This document shows, piece after piece, positions 1-7,404 of a DNA stretch of 30,454 nt. Source of the DNA: an uncultured Blautia sp. (GTDB lineage Bacteria; Bacillota; Clostridia; Lachnospirales; Lachnospiraceae); the NCBI GenBank assembly GCA_934408705.1, contig CAKRVL010000024.1, positions 1-30,454 of the forward strand, given 5' to 3'. A model generated the notes under the pieces. That model had not been told where the DNA came from, did not search any database, and saw nothing but the letters and a program-made list of their open reading frames with translations. Positions within the stretch are counted from its first letter, which is position 1. Every line of letters starts with the position of its first letter. A program made the translations under genes and the position numbers.

Positions 1-471
1 TACTACATCTGTCAGGGGATTGATACAAAGGTACCTGCGCTTGCTGAGTTCTATGTAGTGAAGGACACAGACGGGAACTGGAAAATTGATGGCGCTGCCC
101 ATGAGGATAGCGACGAGATAACGAAATATGAAGTTTCTCTGCGACAGGATGATGATGTGAAGGAGCTGAAGGCTAAGGTACAGAAGCTGTACCAGGATGC
201 ACAATCAGCAGATCCGGCACTTGCTACATTCCTGGAAGGACTTGGGGATGATGCTACAGGATCTACAGAGACAGCAGATGGAACTACACTGGTAGTCACA
301 GAGGACTGTAATGTCCGTGCAGAAGCCAGCAGTGATGCAGATGTGTTAGGCGGTCTTGCCGCAGGCACTGAAGTGGTCAAGAAGGGCGAGAGCGGTGACT
401 GGATCCAGATTGAATATGAAGGCGCGGAAGCATATGTTCATAGCAGTCTTCTTGAAGAGAAAACTGAATAA
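1..471 (+). CDS. SH3b-domain protein, 3' part only
   Basis: The reading frame is open from base 1 to a TAA at 469-471, so the gene starts outside the window and only its last 156 codons are seen. The final ~60 residues (visible residues 95-152) look like a bacterial SH3 (SH3b) domain: the pattern CNVRAEAS, then LAAGTEV, then GDWIQIEYEG and AYVHSSLL is typical. Such domains bind cell-wall peptides, so an exported or lipid-anchored envelope protein is likely, but the signal region is not visible. The upstream part (acidic, with a short helical stretch rich in Lys/Asp) matches no family I recognise. A rho-independent terminator follows 45 bases after the stop, so this is the last gene of its transcript. 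Confidence 0.75.
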   Translation, partial: YYICQGIDTKVPALAEFYVVKDTDGNWKIDGAAHEDSDEITKYEVSLRQDDDVKELKAKVQKLYQDAQSADPALATFLEGLGDDATGSTETADGTTLVVTEDCNVRAEASSDADVLGGLAAGTEVVKKGESGDWIQIEYEGAEAYVHSSLLEEKTE

Positions 472-515
472 GGGTGAAACAGAGACTGCTGTGGAATTGG
501 CAGCTCTGAAAGAGA

Positions 516-546
516 GGATGTGACTTGTTTAGGTTGCATCCTTTTT
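516..546 (+). terminator. intrinsic terminator after the SH3b gene
   Basis: GGATGTGAC (516-524) pairs with GTTGCATCC (533-541) as a 9-bp stem with two G-U pairs and an 8-nt loop, followed directly by five T at 542-546. It lies 45 bp past the stop codon at 471. Confidence 0.75.
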
Positions 547-561
547 GCTTTTTCTAAATAG

Positions 562-675
562 ACATGTCGCCGGTCAGTGCTGCTAATCCAGCCTCAGGTA
601 CCACTGACCGGAATCGGTCTGATCATGGGAAGGGATTCGCTGCTTGGTATGATGCGTGCATATATGAGCGATTGA
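562..675 (+). pseudogene. possible remnant of a cation:dicarboxylate-type symporter C-terminus
   Basis: In frame 1 an open stretch after a TAG at 559-561 encodes about 37 residues ending in TGA (673-675). It contains PLTGIGLIMGRDSLLGM, which resembles the last membrane segment of SDF-family sodium:dicarboxylate/glutamate symporters (which usually read like GIxLIxGxDRLLDMxRT). No plausible start or ribosome-binding site is visible and the rest of the gene is missing. It would be a gene scrap left between two convergent genes. Chance resemblance is quite possible. Confidence 0.2.
570..611. repeat. perfect 10-bp inverted repeat in intergenic space
   Basis: CCGGTCAGTG (570-579) and CACTGACCGG (602-611) are exact reverse complements separated by 22 bp. 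Neither strand has a T-run after the stem, so it is not a classic terminator. It lies downstream of two convergent genes. Confidence 0.6.
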
Positions 676-680
676 GAAAA

Positions 681-2033
681 TCAGAACTCCCCGTAGGAAG
701 CTCCGTTCTCTAGTGTGATTCCTTTGGAAGCTGCCAGTTCGCTGATAGTAACCAGCTGGTAGCCTTCCTGAAGGAGCTGTGGAATGAAAATTTCGGCAGC
801 GTCCACAGATTCCTTGAAGATATCATGCATTAAAACAATTTGCCCGTCGCAGGCATTATCCATTACGTTCTGAACAGTAGAATCCACATTCTGGGTTTCC
901 CAGTCAAGAGTATCCAGGGACCAAAGGATTAATGGTCTTGCAGCAATCGAGGCAACTGTATCATTATAAGCCCCATAGGGCGGGCGCACTACAGTAGCTA
1001 TATGGCCGGTAAGATCCTGAATCAGCCGATCGGTACGGGAGAGCTGGCTGCTGATATCATCAGCAGAAAGAGTGGTGAGATCCGGATGATCGTAAGTATG
1101 ATTTCCAAGCTCACATCCAAGCTCCTCCATTCGTTTTACCGGTTCCTGGAAGTATTCTACTTCCTTACCAGAGAGGAAAAAGGTAGCTTTTGCATTATTA
1201 GCTTCCAGACAATCAAGAAGGCGGTCAGTGAAATCACTGGGGCCATCGTCAAAGGTGAGAGCAATCATTCCCTTTGGCTCTGGAGTTGGTGTAACTTCTG
1301 CAGATGAAATATCAGCTTCTGCAGGCGATGCCAGAGCATCGGCCGCAGAAGCTGTTTGTTTGTCTGTAGTGGGAGCGGGCTCAGGCTCAGGATCAGCTGC
1401 TTCAGTATTCATATAGAATACCAGCTCTTTATCTGAACTGTTATCTGCTTCTGTGGGTTCACCCTGCTGTGCTCCGTCAGCGCCAAAATGATAAACCTCT
1501 TTATTAATAGTAATATCGCCGGTCTGAAGAACTCCATCTGCATTGAGATAATATCGGCTTCCCTCAAGCTCAAGCCATCCGGTCTGCATAACACCCTTAT
1601 CGTTAAAATAATATCGGTGTCCATCTGTATCTGTGAGCCAGCCCTTGTAACCTTCTCCGTTTATCATAAAGTACCAGTTGCTGTCCACTGGTGTCCAGAC
1701 ACCCTGGGAAGCCTCTGGAGAAGCTTCAAAGGAAGTATCCGCAGTCTCTGTGCCAGAGTCAGGTTCCGGTGAAGGGGTATCAACGGGAGTGTCTGTCGGA
1801 AGAAGCTCTTCCGGCATGTCCGCATTATCTGTATCCGTATTTTCAGCTGCCGCACCACCGGATTGAATCTGTGAATCATCTGTATTTCCGGCTACGAACA
1901 TATCCGGGGTCTGACTGTCTGTGATCGGTGAACGGGAAGCGGAAGACTGTGTAAAAGAAACTCCGCATGCAAGACACATCAGAACAGCAGCTGTCATTAA
2001 TCCCTTGTTCGTCCGTGATTTATGGCCAGGCAT
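681..2033 (-). CDS. secreted polysaccharide deacetylase with choline-binding-type repeats
   Basis: 450 residues. An N-terminal signal segment (about 11-33, hydrophobic after KSRTNK) is followed by an acidic Pro/Thr-rich linker. Residues ~118-190 hold three to four aromatic/glycine repeats of the choline/glucan-binding type (GWL..DGHRYYFNDKGVMQTGWL style). A second linker follows, then a NodB-type carbohydrate esterase 4 domain (~256-436). Its motifs are all present: TFDDGP (260-265), NHTYDH (311-316), RPPYG (350-354), WSLDTLDW (371-378) and LMHD (401-404). This predicts a metal-dependent N-deacetylase acting on peptidoglycan or another surface GlcNAc polymer, with the repeats tethering it to the wall. 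AAGGAGG sits just before the ATG. It has its own promoter about 115 bp upstream and no co-transcribed partner. Confidence 0.9.
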   Translation of the reverse strand: MPGHKSRTNKGLMTAAVLMCLACGVSFTQSSASRSPITDSQTPDMFVAGNTDDSQIQSGGAAAENTDTDNADMPEELLPTDTPVDTPSPEPDSGTETADTSFEASPEASQGVWTPVDSNWYFMINGEGYKGWLTDTDGHRYYFNDKGVMQTGWLELEGSRYYLNADGVLQTGDITINKEVYHFGADGAQQGEPTEADNSSDKELVFYMNTEAADPEPEPAPTTDKQTASAADALASPAEADISSAEVTPTPEPKGMIALTFDDGPSDFTDRLLDCLEANNAKATFFLSGKEVEYFQEPVKRMEELGCELGNHTYDHPDLTTLSADDISSQLSRTDRLIQDLTGHIATVVRPPYGAYNDTVASIAARPLILWSLDTLDWETQNVDSTVQNVMDNACDGQIVLMHDIFKESVDAAEIFIPQLLQEGYQLVTISELAASKGITLENGASYGEF

Positions 2034-2147
2034 ATAATTCCTCCTTTATGTAACGATTTCATGATGTCAGAGGTGGTGGCCTCAAAAACTTCATTAAATC
2101 TGATCAAATGTCAAGCGGACTATAAATGTCCGCCTGATTTCTTTCTA

Positions 2148-2176
2148 ATCATACAATATATGACAGAAAAAAACAA
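2148..2176 (-). promoter_or_regulatory. sigma-A-like promoter for the deacetylase
   Basis: On the minus strand TTGTTT (2176-2171) and TATGAT (2153-2148) are separated by exactly 17 bp. The predicted leader of ~105 nt contains a 6-bp hairpin (GCGGAC/GTCCGC, about 2115-2133). The rest of the 2034-2307 gap shows no convincing plus-strand promoter. Confidence 0.5.
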
Positions 2177-2307
2177 GACCAGCTTATTTTTATGGTAGAT
2201 TTGCGTAACATCAATAAGTTAAGGCAAACTGATTATAGTTTACATGATAATTGTGCAACTTGCTTATTTTAGCCTGAATAATTCACAGAAAATCGGGAAA
2301 TGTCCGT

Positions 2308-3030
2308 TTGAAATTCTTAAAGGATTCTGCTATATTAAATAAAGATGACCATAATAAAAAGCAGATACAAAAGCTTTTACAGTTTGATGCTTCTTATCCG
2401 TTACAAGGGATGAGAGCAGGAAAGAAGAGGATACGGTTGCGTAAAAAATCCCATATACTGGTAGCAAGATACCTGGCAGATCAGATGCCTGCAACTAAGA
2501 GTCTGCAGTCCCATAGAAAGGCTTTCTGTGTTGGAAGTATTCTTCCTGATATTAAGCCATCATTTCTTACGAAGAAGCATGAGTATTTCGGTACCTTTGA
2601 AGAAATTCAGGGGAAGATGAGAGCTCTTATTGACAGTGATCCGAAGAAAAGCAAGGAACGTGTTTACTGGCGCAGATTTGGCGAAGTGATACATTATATG
2701 GCAGATTATTTTACTTTTCCACATAATAAGAATTTTACCGGAAATCTGTATGAGCATAATAAATATGAGAAGCATCTTAAGAACCAGCTGAAGCGTTACA
2801 TCGAGAGCGGTGCCGCTGGAAAGATGGCAGTTACCCCTATGGAGTTCGGAAGCTTTCAGGAGCTTATCGCATATATCGGGGCTGCTCATGAGAGATATCT
2901 TCTTAAGGAGCGTAATATAGCAGAGGATATTCAGTATATTCTCAGTGTTTGTACACAGGTTATTCATGGAATCCTGCAGTTAGCTGCCAAGCGGCTGGGC
3001 AGGGAGTATGTTCTGAATTTTGCTGCATAG
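2308..3030 (+). CDS. zinc-dependent phospholipase C-like protein
   Basis: 240 residues from a TTG, or 206 from the ATG at 2410; the start is uncertain because neither has a well-spaced ribosome-binding site, and family-like sequence begins only at RKKSHILVARYLA (~45). The arrangement of metal ligands fits the bacterial zinc phospholipase C/S1-P1 fold: D81 in GSILPDIKPS, H91, then HYMAD (H129, D133) with H139 six residues on, then H150 and E154 as HxxxE. In Bacillus phospholipase C the spacings of these ligands (H118-D122-H128, H142-E146) are the same or close. No signal peptide is visible, so unlike the classic toxin enzymes it appears cytoplasmic. The substrate is unknown: a phospholipid, a phosphodiester or a nucleic acid are all possible. 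It stands alone between a divergent gene and a strong terminator. Confidence 0.75.
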   Translation: MKFLKDSAILNKDDHNKKQIQKLLQFDASYPLQGMRAGKKRIRLRKKSHILVARYLADQMPATKSLQSHRKAFCVGSILPDIKPSFLTKKHEYFGTFEEIQGKMRALIDSDPKKSKERVYWRRFGEVIHYMADYFTFPHNKNFTGNLYEHNKYEKHLKNQLKRYIESGAAGKMAVTPMEFGSFQELIAYIGAAHERYLLKERNIAEDIQYILSVCTQVIHGILQLAAKRLGREYVLNFAA

Positions 3031-3036
3031 TTAAAG

Positions 3037-3100
3037 ACCAGCGTCGGCAGGGCACAGAGTACAGTTGACTGGATTCTGTGGCTGCGGGGCTGGTTTTTTT
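3037..3100 (+). terminator. long branched-stem intrinsic terminator
   Basis: ACCAGC near 3038 pairs with GCTGGT (3089-3094), with further internal pairing GCAG/CTGC and CACAGA/TCTGTG, and ends in seven T. It begins a few bases past the stop at 3030. Confidence 0.8.
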
Positions 3101-3101
3101 A

Positions 3102-3264
3102 TGTAATAGGAAATTACTCCGTAATTTTCCTATTACACAAAAAACGCTCCGCGAGGATGCGACCAGATGCTGTCTGCTAAAGCAGACAGCATCTGGCGCG
3201 CAAAGCGCAATAAGTCCCTCAAAGATTGAGAAATTTAGGGAGCTTGAAGCGGACTTGTCCGCTT
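3102..3264. repeat. multi-hairpin intergenic repeat element
   Basis: A chain of inverted repeats with no credible gene. First, TGTAATAGGAAATTAC (3102-3117) pairs with 3121-3137 with one bulge. Next, CGCTCC/GGATGCG lies around 3145-3161. Then a perfect 16-bp arm pair follows, CCAGATGCTGTCTGCT (3163-3178) and its complement (3181-3196), separated by AA. After that come GCGC-AAA-GCGC (3198-3208) and a perfect 8-bp pair AAGCGGAC/GTCCGCTT (3247-3254, 3257-3264). Stacked hairpins of this kind fit a dispersed, possibly transposable or RNA-encoded, intergenic repeat. A 64-residue open frame runs through it but has no family resemblance. The remaining 3265-3309 shows nothing. Confidence 0.6.
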
Positions 3265-3309
3265 TATTCTAAAAATTTACGAAAAAATATCCGGATATTT
3301 TGAGGATGG

Positions 3310-3338
3310 TTGATTTAGAAAAGCGAGTATGCTACAAT
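3310..3338 (+). promoter_or_regulatory. promoter of the NlpC/P60 gene
   Basis: TTGATT (3310-3315), 17-bp spacer, TACAAT (3333-3338) with an extended TG element (TGcTACAAT). Predicted start near 3345 gives a leader of about 100 nt containing a small TGAAC/GTTCA dyad. Confidence 0.7.
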
Positions 3339-3446
3339 AATGCATGTTAATATTTTGAACGAATTGTGTTGCTGTTCATATAGTACACAGTTAAACAAGT
3401 TGTTTTTGAGGTAAAATCGCATACCTTTATATAGGGGAGTAAAGGG

Positions 3447-5642
3447 ATGTTCATAGATAGAAGGGAGCATCTTTTAAATATGAAGAACAAATATCTGACA
3501 AAATGTTTATGTATCACCATGGCAGCGGCTGTGTCTATAGCCGGACCAGTCAGCGCATTTGCCGCAGATGAGACAGCCTTGTCAGGAGCGGAAGCAGCTG
3601 CACCAGAAGAAGCAGCCAAGACTTCATCAGAATCTGTACAGATACCGGCACCGACAGAGGCAGTTCAGACGCCAGTGGAGACTCCGTCAGAGCCTGCACC
3701 GGTACCGTCAGAGCCTGAACAGACGCCCGCTGAACCGACAGAGGCGCCGTCAGAGCCTACGCCGGTACCATCAGAACCTACACAGACTCCGGTACCATCA
3801 GAGCCGGCACAGACACCATCTGTTACGCCTACAGTGACTCCTGCTGACAGTACACCTACTGTAACACCTGAGCCTGGCGGAACTGTAGAGCCGGCTGAGA
3901 CTCCATCTGTTACACCTACAGTGACACCGGAGCCAGACGAGAATCCGTCTGCGACACCTACGGTGACACCGGAACTGACAGCAGAGAGCCAGCAGAAAGT
4001 AAATGCGCTGATTAAAGACATTGATAAAACCTTCGCTGGTAAATTTAATAAAAAAAAGATCAAAAAAATTAAGACTCTGAGAAAGACCTACAACAGCTTT
4101 TCTGATCAGGAGAAGGCGGCTGTTACCAATTATAAGCTGCTTACTGACATGGAGAAGACAGTCAGTCTTATGTCGGCTACAGCAGATGATAAGGATGCAG
4201 ATAAGCTTGAAAAAAATACCACACAGATCATTAACGGAACTCCGGTTTATTATGCGTCTAATCTGCATGCAGGCAAGGAGTTTTATCTGAACAGTCTGCA
4301 GGAGAATTATCAGCTTTCTTTTTCTGATGATTTTGCAGATATCATGGATCAGATCGAGGCGGAATATAAGGAAAAGAATCAGCTGTCAGATGTTTCTGAT
4401 ACAAACGGCGGAGTAACCACCTCAGCAGATTCCCTTCTTGTGCGCAACTGGCAGGATATCCTTGCTGTATATGTGTATGAGCAGAGCCTTTTAGGAGCAA
4501 CCTCTTTTACATTAGATTCCTCCTGTAAGGATGAGCTTGCTGCTATTTTTGCCAGGATGAATCCGATCGTAAGAGATGAGAATGATGCCAGCAGGGTTAC
4601 ATATGGGAATTATCATATTAACCAGTATATTAAGGAGAATAAGATTCCTAAGGATGAGAGAGGAATTCTTAAGAAATACCTGGAGACAGACTGTAAGCTT
4701 CTCTGCGCTACGGTTACAGCAGCCAGGGGCTTTGTAAGACAGAGCGTGGGAGATGATGTTTCAGAAGAGCGTGTGAATGTGATCACAGCAGCCTATTCAC
4801 TTGTTGGTAAGGTTGGCTATTTCTGGGGTGGAAAGTCTACTGTGATCGGTATGGATCCCAGCTGGGGAGCTGTGCAGCAGGTGACAGCAGAGGGAAGTCA
4901 GAGCACAGGAACCATGCGCGCCTATGGTCTTGATTGCAGTGGGTTTGTTACCTGGGCGGTGATTAATGGATATGAGAACCAGGCTATGATCGCAGCTGTA
5001 GGAAGCGGAACCTCAGATCAGTGGGGCAGAGCCAATGTGGTAAGTGAGGCAGATGCCCAGCCGGGAGATCTTGTTTTCCAGAGGGGACCTGAGGCAGGAA
5101 GTGCTAACCATGTAGGTATTATCTGTGGTAAGACAGATGCCGGAGACTGGATCGTAGTTCATTGCTCATCAGGTAAGAATGGTGTGACGGTAGGAGAGGC
5201 CTACAGTGCAAGCTTCCGTTATATCCGCCAGCCATCCTTCTATCCGAACGCACAGCAGGTAGCACAGATGAAACAGAGTGGTGAGGCGATAGCCAATACC
5301 CAGTTTATTACAGGAATTGATGTATCTAATAATCTTCAGGAGCTGATCAATGCAAATCTGGTTGCGACAGGAGATCTGGATACAGTTACCATAGATCCTT
5401 CTGGTGACGGAACTGTTTCACCGGGAAGCCTTTATGTGGCAAATAGTCTTCAGGAGCTGTTTGCCGCCGGACAGAATGTAAGTGTATTTAGCCAGATGAC
5501 ATATGGAGTTGCTGCAGAAATGGAGCCTGGCAGCAGTCATAGCGCAGCAGGATCAGATAAAAAGAAGGAAGCAGACTTTACAGACCTTATGGTTACCAAC
5601 TCACTTCAGGAGCTTTTGTCTGCATCAATTGGAATCCAGTAA
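3447..5642 (+). CDS. secreted NlpC/P60 peptidoglycan hydrolase with LQEL repeats
   Basis: 731 residues from 3447 (GGGGAG 7 nt upstream). An ATG at 3480 gives a more ordinary signal peptide (MKNKYLTKCL..., cleavage near AFA-ADE). After the signal comes a low-complexity Pro/Glu/Thr linker (~50-190), then a mixed helical region (~190-450). The NlpC/P60 cysteine-peptidase domain (~455-585) has Cys497 in LDCSGF, His555 in ANHVG and His572 in VHCSSG, the complete catalytic set. These enzymes cut peptidoglycan stem peptides, typically between D-gamma-Glu and the diamino acid. The C-terminal tail (~620-731) carries three copies of an (A/T/S)N(N/S)LQEL motif at 629, 666 and 718. No sortase motif or wall-binding domain is recognisable, so the tail may be the localisation module. 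The gene is monocistronic, bounded by its own promoter and terminator. Confidence 0.9.
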   Translation: MFIDRREHLLNMKNKYLTKCLCITMAAAVSIAGPVSAFAADETALSGAEAAAPEEAAKTSSESVQIPAPTEAVQTPVETPSEPAPVPSEPEQTPAEPTEAPSEPTPVPSEPTQTPVPSEPAQTPSVTPTVTPADSTPTVTPEPGGTVEPAETPSVTPTVTPEPDENPSATPTVTPELTAESQQKVNALIKDIDKTFAGKFNKKKIKKIKTLRKTYNSFSDQEKAAVTNYKLLTDMEKTVSLMSATADDKDADKLEKNTTQIINGTPVYYASNLHAGKEFYLNSLQENYQLSFSDDFADIMDQIEAEYKEKNQLSDVSDTNGGVTTSADSLLVRNWQDILAVYVYEQSLLGATSFTLDSSCKDELAAIFARMNPIVRDENDASRVTYGNYHINQYIKENKIPKDERGILKKYLETDCKLLCATVTAARGFVRQSVGDDVSEERVNVITAAYSLVGKVGYFWGGKSTVIGMDPSWGAVQQVTAEGSQSTGTMRAYGLDCSGFVTWAVINGYENQAMIAAVGSGTSDQWGRANVVSEADAQPGDLVFQRGPEAGSANHVGIICGKTDAGDWIVVHCSSGKNGVTVGEAYSASFRYIRQPSFYPNAQQVAQMKQSGEAIANTQFITGIDVSNNLQELINANLVATGDLDTVTIDPSGDGTVSPGSLYVANSLQELFAAGQNVSVFSQMTYGVAAEMEPGSSHSAAGSDKKKEADFTDLMVTNSLQELLSASIGIQ
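3660..3990 (+). repeat. in-gene short tandem repeats (PSEP / TPTVTP linker)
   Basis: Within the NlpC/P60 gene, reiterated codon blocks encode PSEPxPVPSEP-type units followed by four TPTVTP units. Long frames on other strands and phases here come from this repetition, not from extra genes. Such DNA can expand or contract, changing the linker length that carries the catalytic domain through the wall. Confidence 0.7.
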
Positions 5643-5645
5643 CGT

Positions 5646-5685
5646 AAAAGTGCTTCCACACCCATAGCGGGCGGGAAGCACTTTT
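5646..5685. terminator. bidirectional terminator between convergent genes
   Basis: AAAAGTGCTTCC (5646-5657) pairs with GGAAGCACTTTT (5674-5685): a perfect 12-bp stem with A-run and T-run flanks, so it can end transcription from both the NlpC/P60 gene and the pduL-like gene. Confidence 0.85.
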
Positions 5686-5736
5686 GGTATACAAACCAGA
5701 GCTAAGAGATACATAAATGGATGATGCTCCGGAGGA

Positions 5737-6375
5737 TTACCGATTGATACCGGATAATACATCTTCAATCCACTTGTCTGTATTATAGTTATCATCGAAG
5801 AATTTAACGATCACTCCGTAAGGTTCCTTTTCGTTGGAAAAAGCATTTGCCTCGTCAGTATCTACATGCATGGCAAGGCGGTAGCCCCAGTCTACACGGA
5901 CCACTACGTCAGCGTAGATCAGTGCCCGGCCATAGCTTTTGGTAAGAACGAAGACCTCATCATTATCTTTTACCTTAAGGGTGACAGCGTCCGCAGGAGT
6001 CATATGGATATGACGTTTGGCAACGATCACGCCGTGATCTATAGTGAGTGCGCCCTTAGGACCAATCAGAGTACAGCCAGGAGAACCGGCAGTGTCACCG
6101 GACTGACGTATAACGCCGGGAAGCCCGATCTTGCGGGTGTCGGTAAGGGATAGCTCGATCTGGGTTTCCTTACGGAATGGTCCAAGAATAGCCATATTCT
6201 CATATTCTCCTTTAGGCCCTCTTACTGTAAGGCGCTCCTGACAGAGATATTGTCCTGGCTGGCTTAATTCCTTTATGTAATGAAGCTGGGCATCTTCGCC
6301 AAAGAGAAAATGAAAATCTGTCTGGGAAATATGGATATGGCGTGCTGAGGTTTCGATAGGGATTTTGCTACTCAT
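5737..6375 (-). CDS. pduL: PduL-type phosphate acyltransferase
   Basis: 212 residues, the usual PduL length. PduL (PTAC family) moves an acyl group between CoA and phosphate (propanoyl or acetyl phosphate), working with an acyl kinase to give ATP. Two beta-barrel halves are visible, each with the zinc-binding histidine signature: ARHIHIS (H13, H15) and KRHIHMTPADA (H122, H124), plus MHVDTDEANA (H170, E175) near the C-terminus. There is no obvious N-terminal encapsulation helix of the kind used for loading into microcompartments, and no shell protein or aldehyde dehydrogenase gene nearby. A stand-alone role in acetate or propionate metabolism is therefore more likely. A GGAGG sits before the ATG. 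Specificity (acetyl or propanoyl) cannot be told from sequence. Confidence 0.9.
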   Translation of the reverse strand: MSSKIPIETSARHIHISQTDFHFLFGEDAQLHYIKELSQPGQYLCQERLTVRGPKGEYENMAILGPFRKETQIELSLTDTRKIGLPGVIRQSGDTAGSPGCTLIGPKGALTIDHGVIVAKRHIHMTPADAVTLKVKDNDEVFVLTKSYGRALIYADVVVRVDWGYRLAMHVDTDEANAFSNEKEPYGVIVKFFDDNYNTDKWIEDVLSGINR

Positions 6376-6424
6376 GGAAATTCCTCCGATGTAAAAATTT
6401 CAAACAAAAACAGAAGTCAGCAAA

Positions 6425-6452
6425 TTGGTGCGCTGGCACTGCAATATATAAA
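6425..6452 (+). promoter_or_regulatory. possible promoter of the LRR-VWA-MoxR operon
   Basis: TTGGTG (6425-6430) and TATAAA (6447-6452) are 16 bp apart in the 126-bp gap between divergent genes. The match is moderate; no clear minus-strand promoter for pduL was found here. Confidence 0.35.
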
Positions 6453-6516
6453 GTTTAATATTAATGAGAAAAAATATCAAGCCTTTTTTACAGGTGCGGA
6501 TATGGGAGCGTATAAA

Positions 6517-7404
6517 ATGAAGAAGCATACAGAGAGTGGTTTTACTTTTGATATCCTGGAGGATCACGCTGTAGTAACAGAAATTGAAGGGGATCCCCAG
6601 ATCGTGGAAATTCCCGGGCAGATAGATGGTGTTTCCGTAACAGAGCTGGGAGAATACTTGTTTTCGGGGAAAAGCTGCCAGGTTATCAGGATTCCTTCAG
6701 GTGTGAGGAAAATAGGACGCTACGGCTTCTACAATTGCCGTGATCTGGAGCAGATATGGTTTTCCAGTGATTTTACCGATCTTGGAAGCGGGGCTTTTAC
6801 AGGGTGCCATAGAATCCGTAGCCTGGAGGTTCAGATGAACAGTGAACAATCTGGGCTGAAAGAAATTCTTTCAGAGGTGGGTGAGGAGCTTAAGGTGCAT
6901 CTCTACGGGAAAGTGGAGGCTATGCTCTGGTTTCCGGAATATTATGAAGAGGGTGTGGAGAATACTCCTGCCAGAATACTGATGACAGAGATACATGGAA
7001 GCGGCCTTTATTACCGGAACTGTTTTCAGGGAAAAGTATTTAGCTTTCTGGAATACGATAAGCGTTTTGAGATGGCAAGAGCACAGGAAGCTTCGGACTT
7101 TTTGCGGGAAATGGTTTATGGCAGACTCCATTGGCCTACAGGCCTGACAGGTCAGGCGAAGATACAGTATGAGCATTACCTGAAAGAGCATATGGAGCAG
7201 ATTGCCTCGGACTTTATCAGACAGAAAAGAGGAGAGGAGCTGGAATGGCTTCTTAATACTTATCCGCTGACGGCAGGGCAGAAAGATCTGTTTTCGGGAC
7301 TTGTAGGTCTTGCAGATACAGTGAAGTCACCTGAAATTTTAAGTATGCTTATGGAATATCAGAGGGTGCATTTTCCATCAAAAAGGAGAAGCTTTGATCT
7401 ATGA
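6517..7404 (+). CDS. BspA-type leucine-rich repeat protein
   Basis: 295 residues from the ATG at 6517, chosen because GGGAG lies 8 nt upstream; an in-frame ATG at 6502 would add five residues. Roughly residues 25-110 carry LRR_5 (BspA-like) units: VEIPGQIDGVSVTELGEYLF, then IRIPSGVRKIGRYGFYNC, then FTDLGSGAFTGC. Bacterial members usually mediate protein-protein contacts. Unlike the large surface BspA proteins there is no signal peptide, so it is predicted to be cytoplasmic. The C-terminal ~180 residues are mixed alpha/beta with no family I recognise. The stop overlaps the next start by 4 nt (ATGA), which couples it to the VWA gene and suggests it is an adaptor for that ATPase module. Confidence 0.75.
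   Translation: MKKHTESGFTFDILEDHAVVTEIEGDPQIVEIPGQIDGVSVTELGEYLFSGKSCQVIRIPSGVRKIGRYGFYNCRDLEQIWFSSDFTDLGSGAFTGCHRIRSLEVQMNSEQSGLKEILSEVGEELKVHLYGKVEAMLWFPEYYEEGVENTPARILMTEIHGSGLYYRNCFQGKVFSFLEYDKRFEMARAQEASDFLREMVYGRLHWPTGLTGQAKIQYEHYLKEHMEQIASDFIRQKRGEELEWLLNTYPLTAGQKDLFSGLVGLADTVKSPEILSMLMEYQRVHFPSKRRSFDL

Noticed and set aside
564..716. Second open frame starting at ATG 564
   Set aside because: No ribosome-binding site, low-complexity product, and it runs into the antisense of the deacetylase gene.
3078..3272. 64-residue open frame across the hairpin element
   Set aside because: It has no family resemblance, starts inside the terminator stem, and its sequence is dictated by the inverted repeats.
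3559..4268. Long frames on both strands inside the NlpC/P60 gene
   Set aside because: They arise from the repetitive Pro/Thr/Glu codons of the real gene and encode Arg/Gln- or Gly/Ser-rich nonsense.
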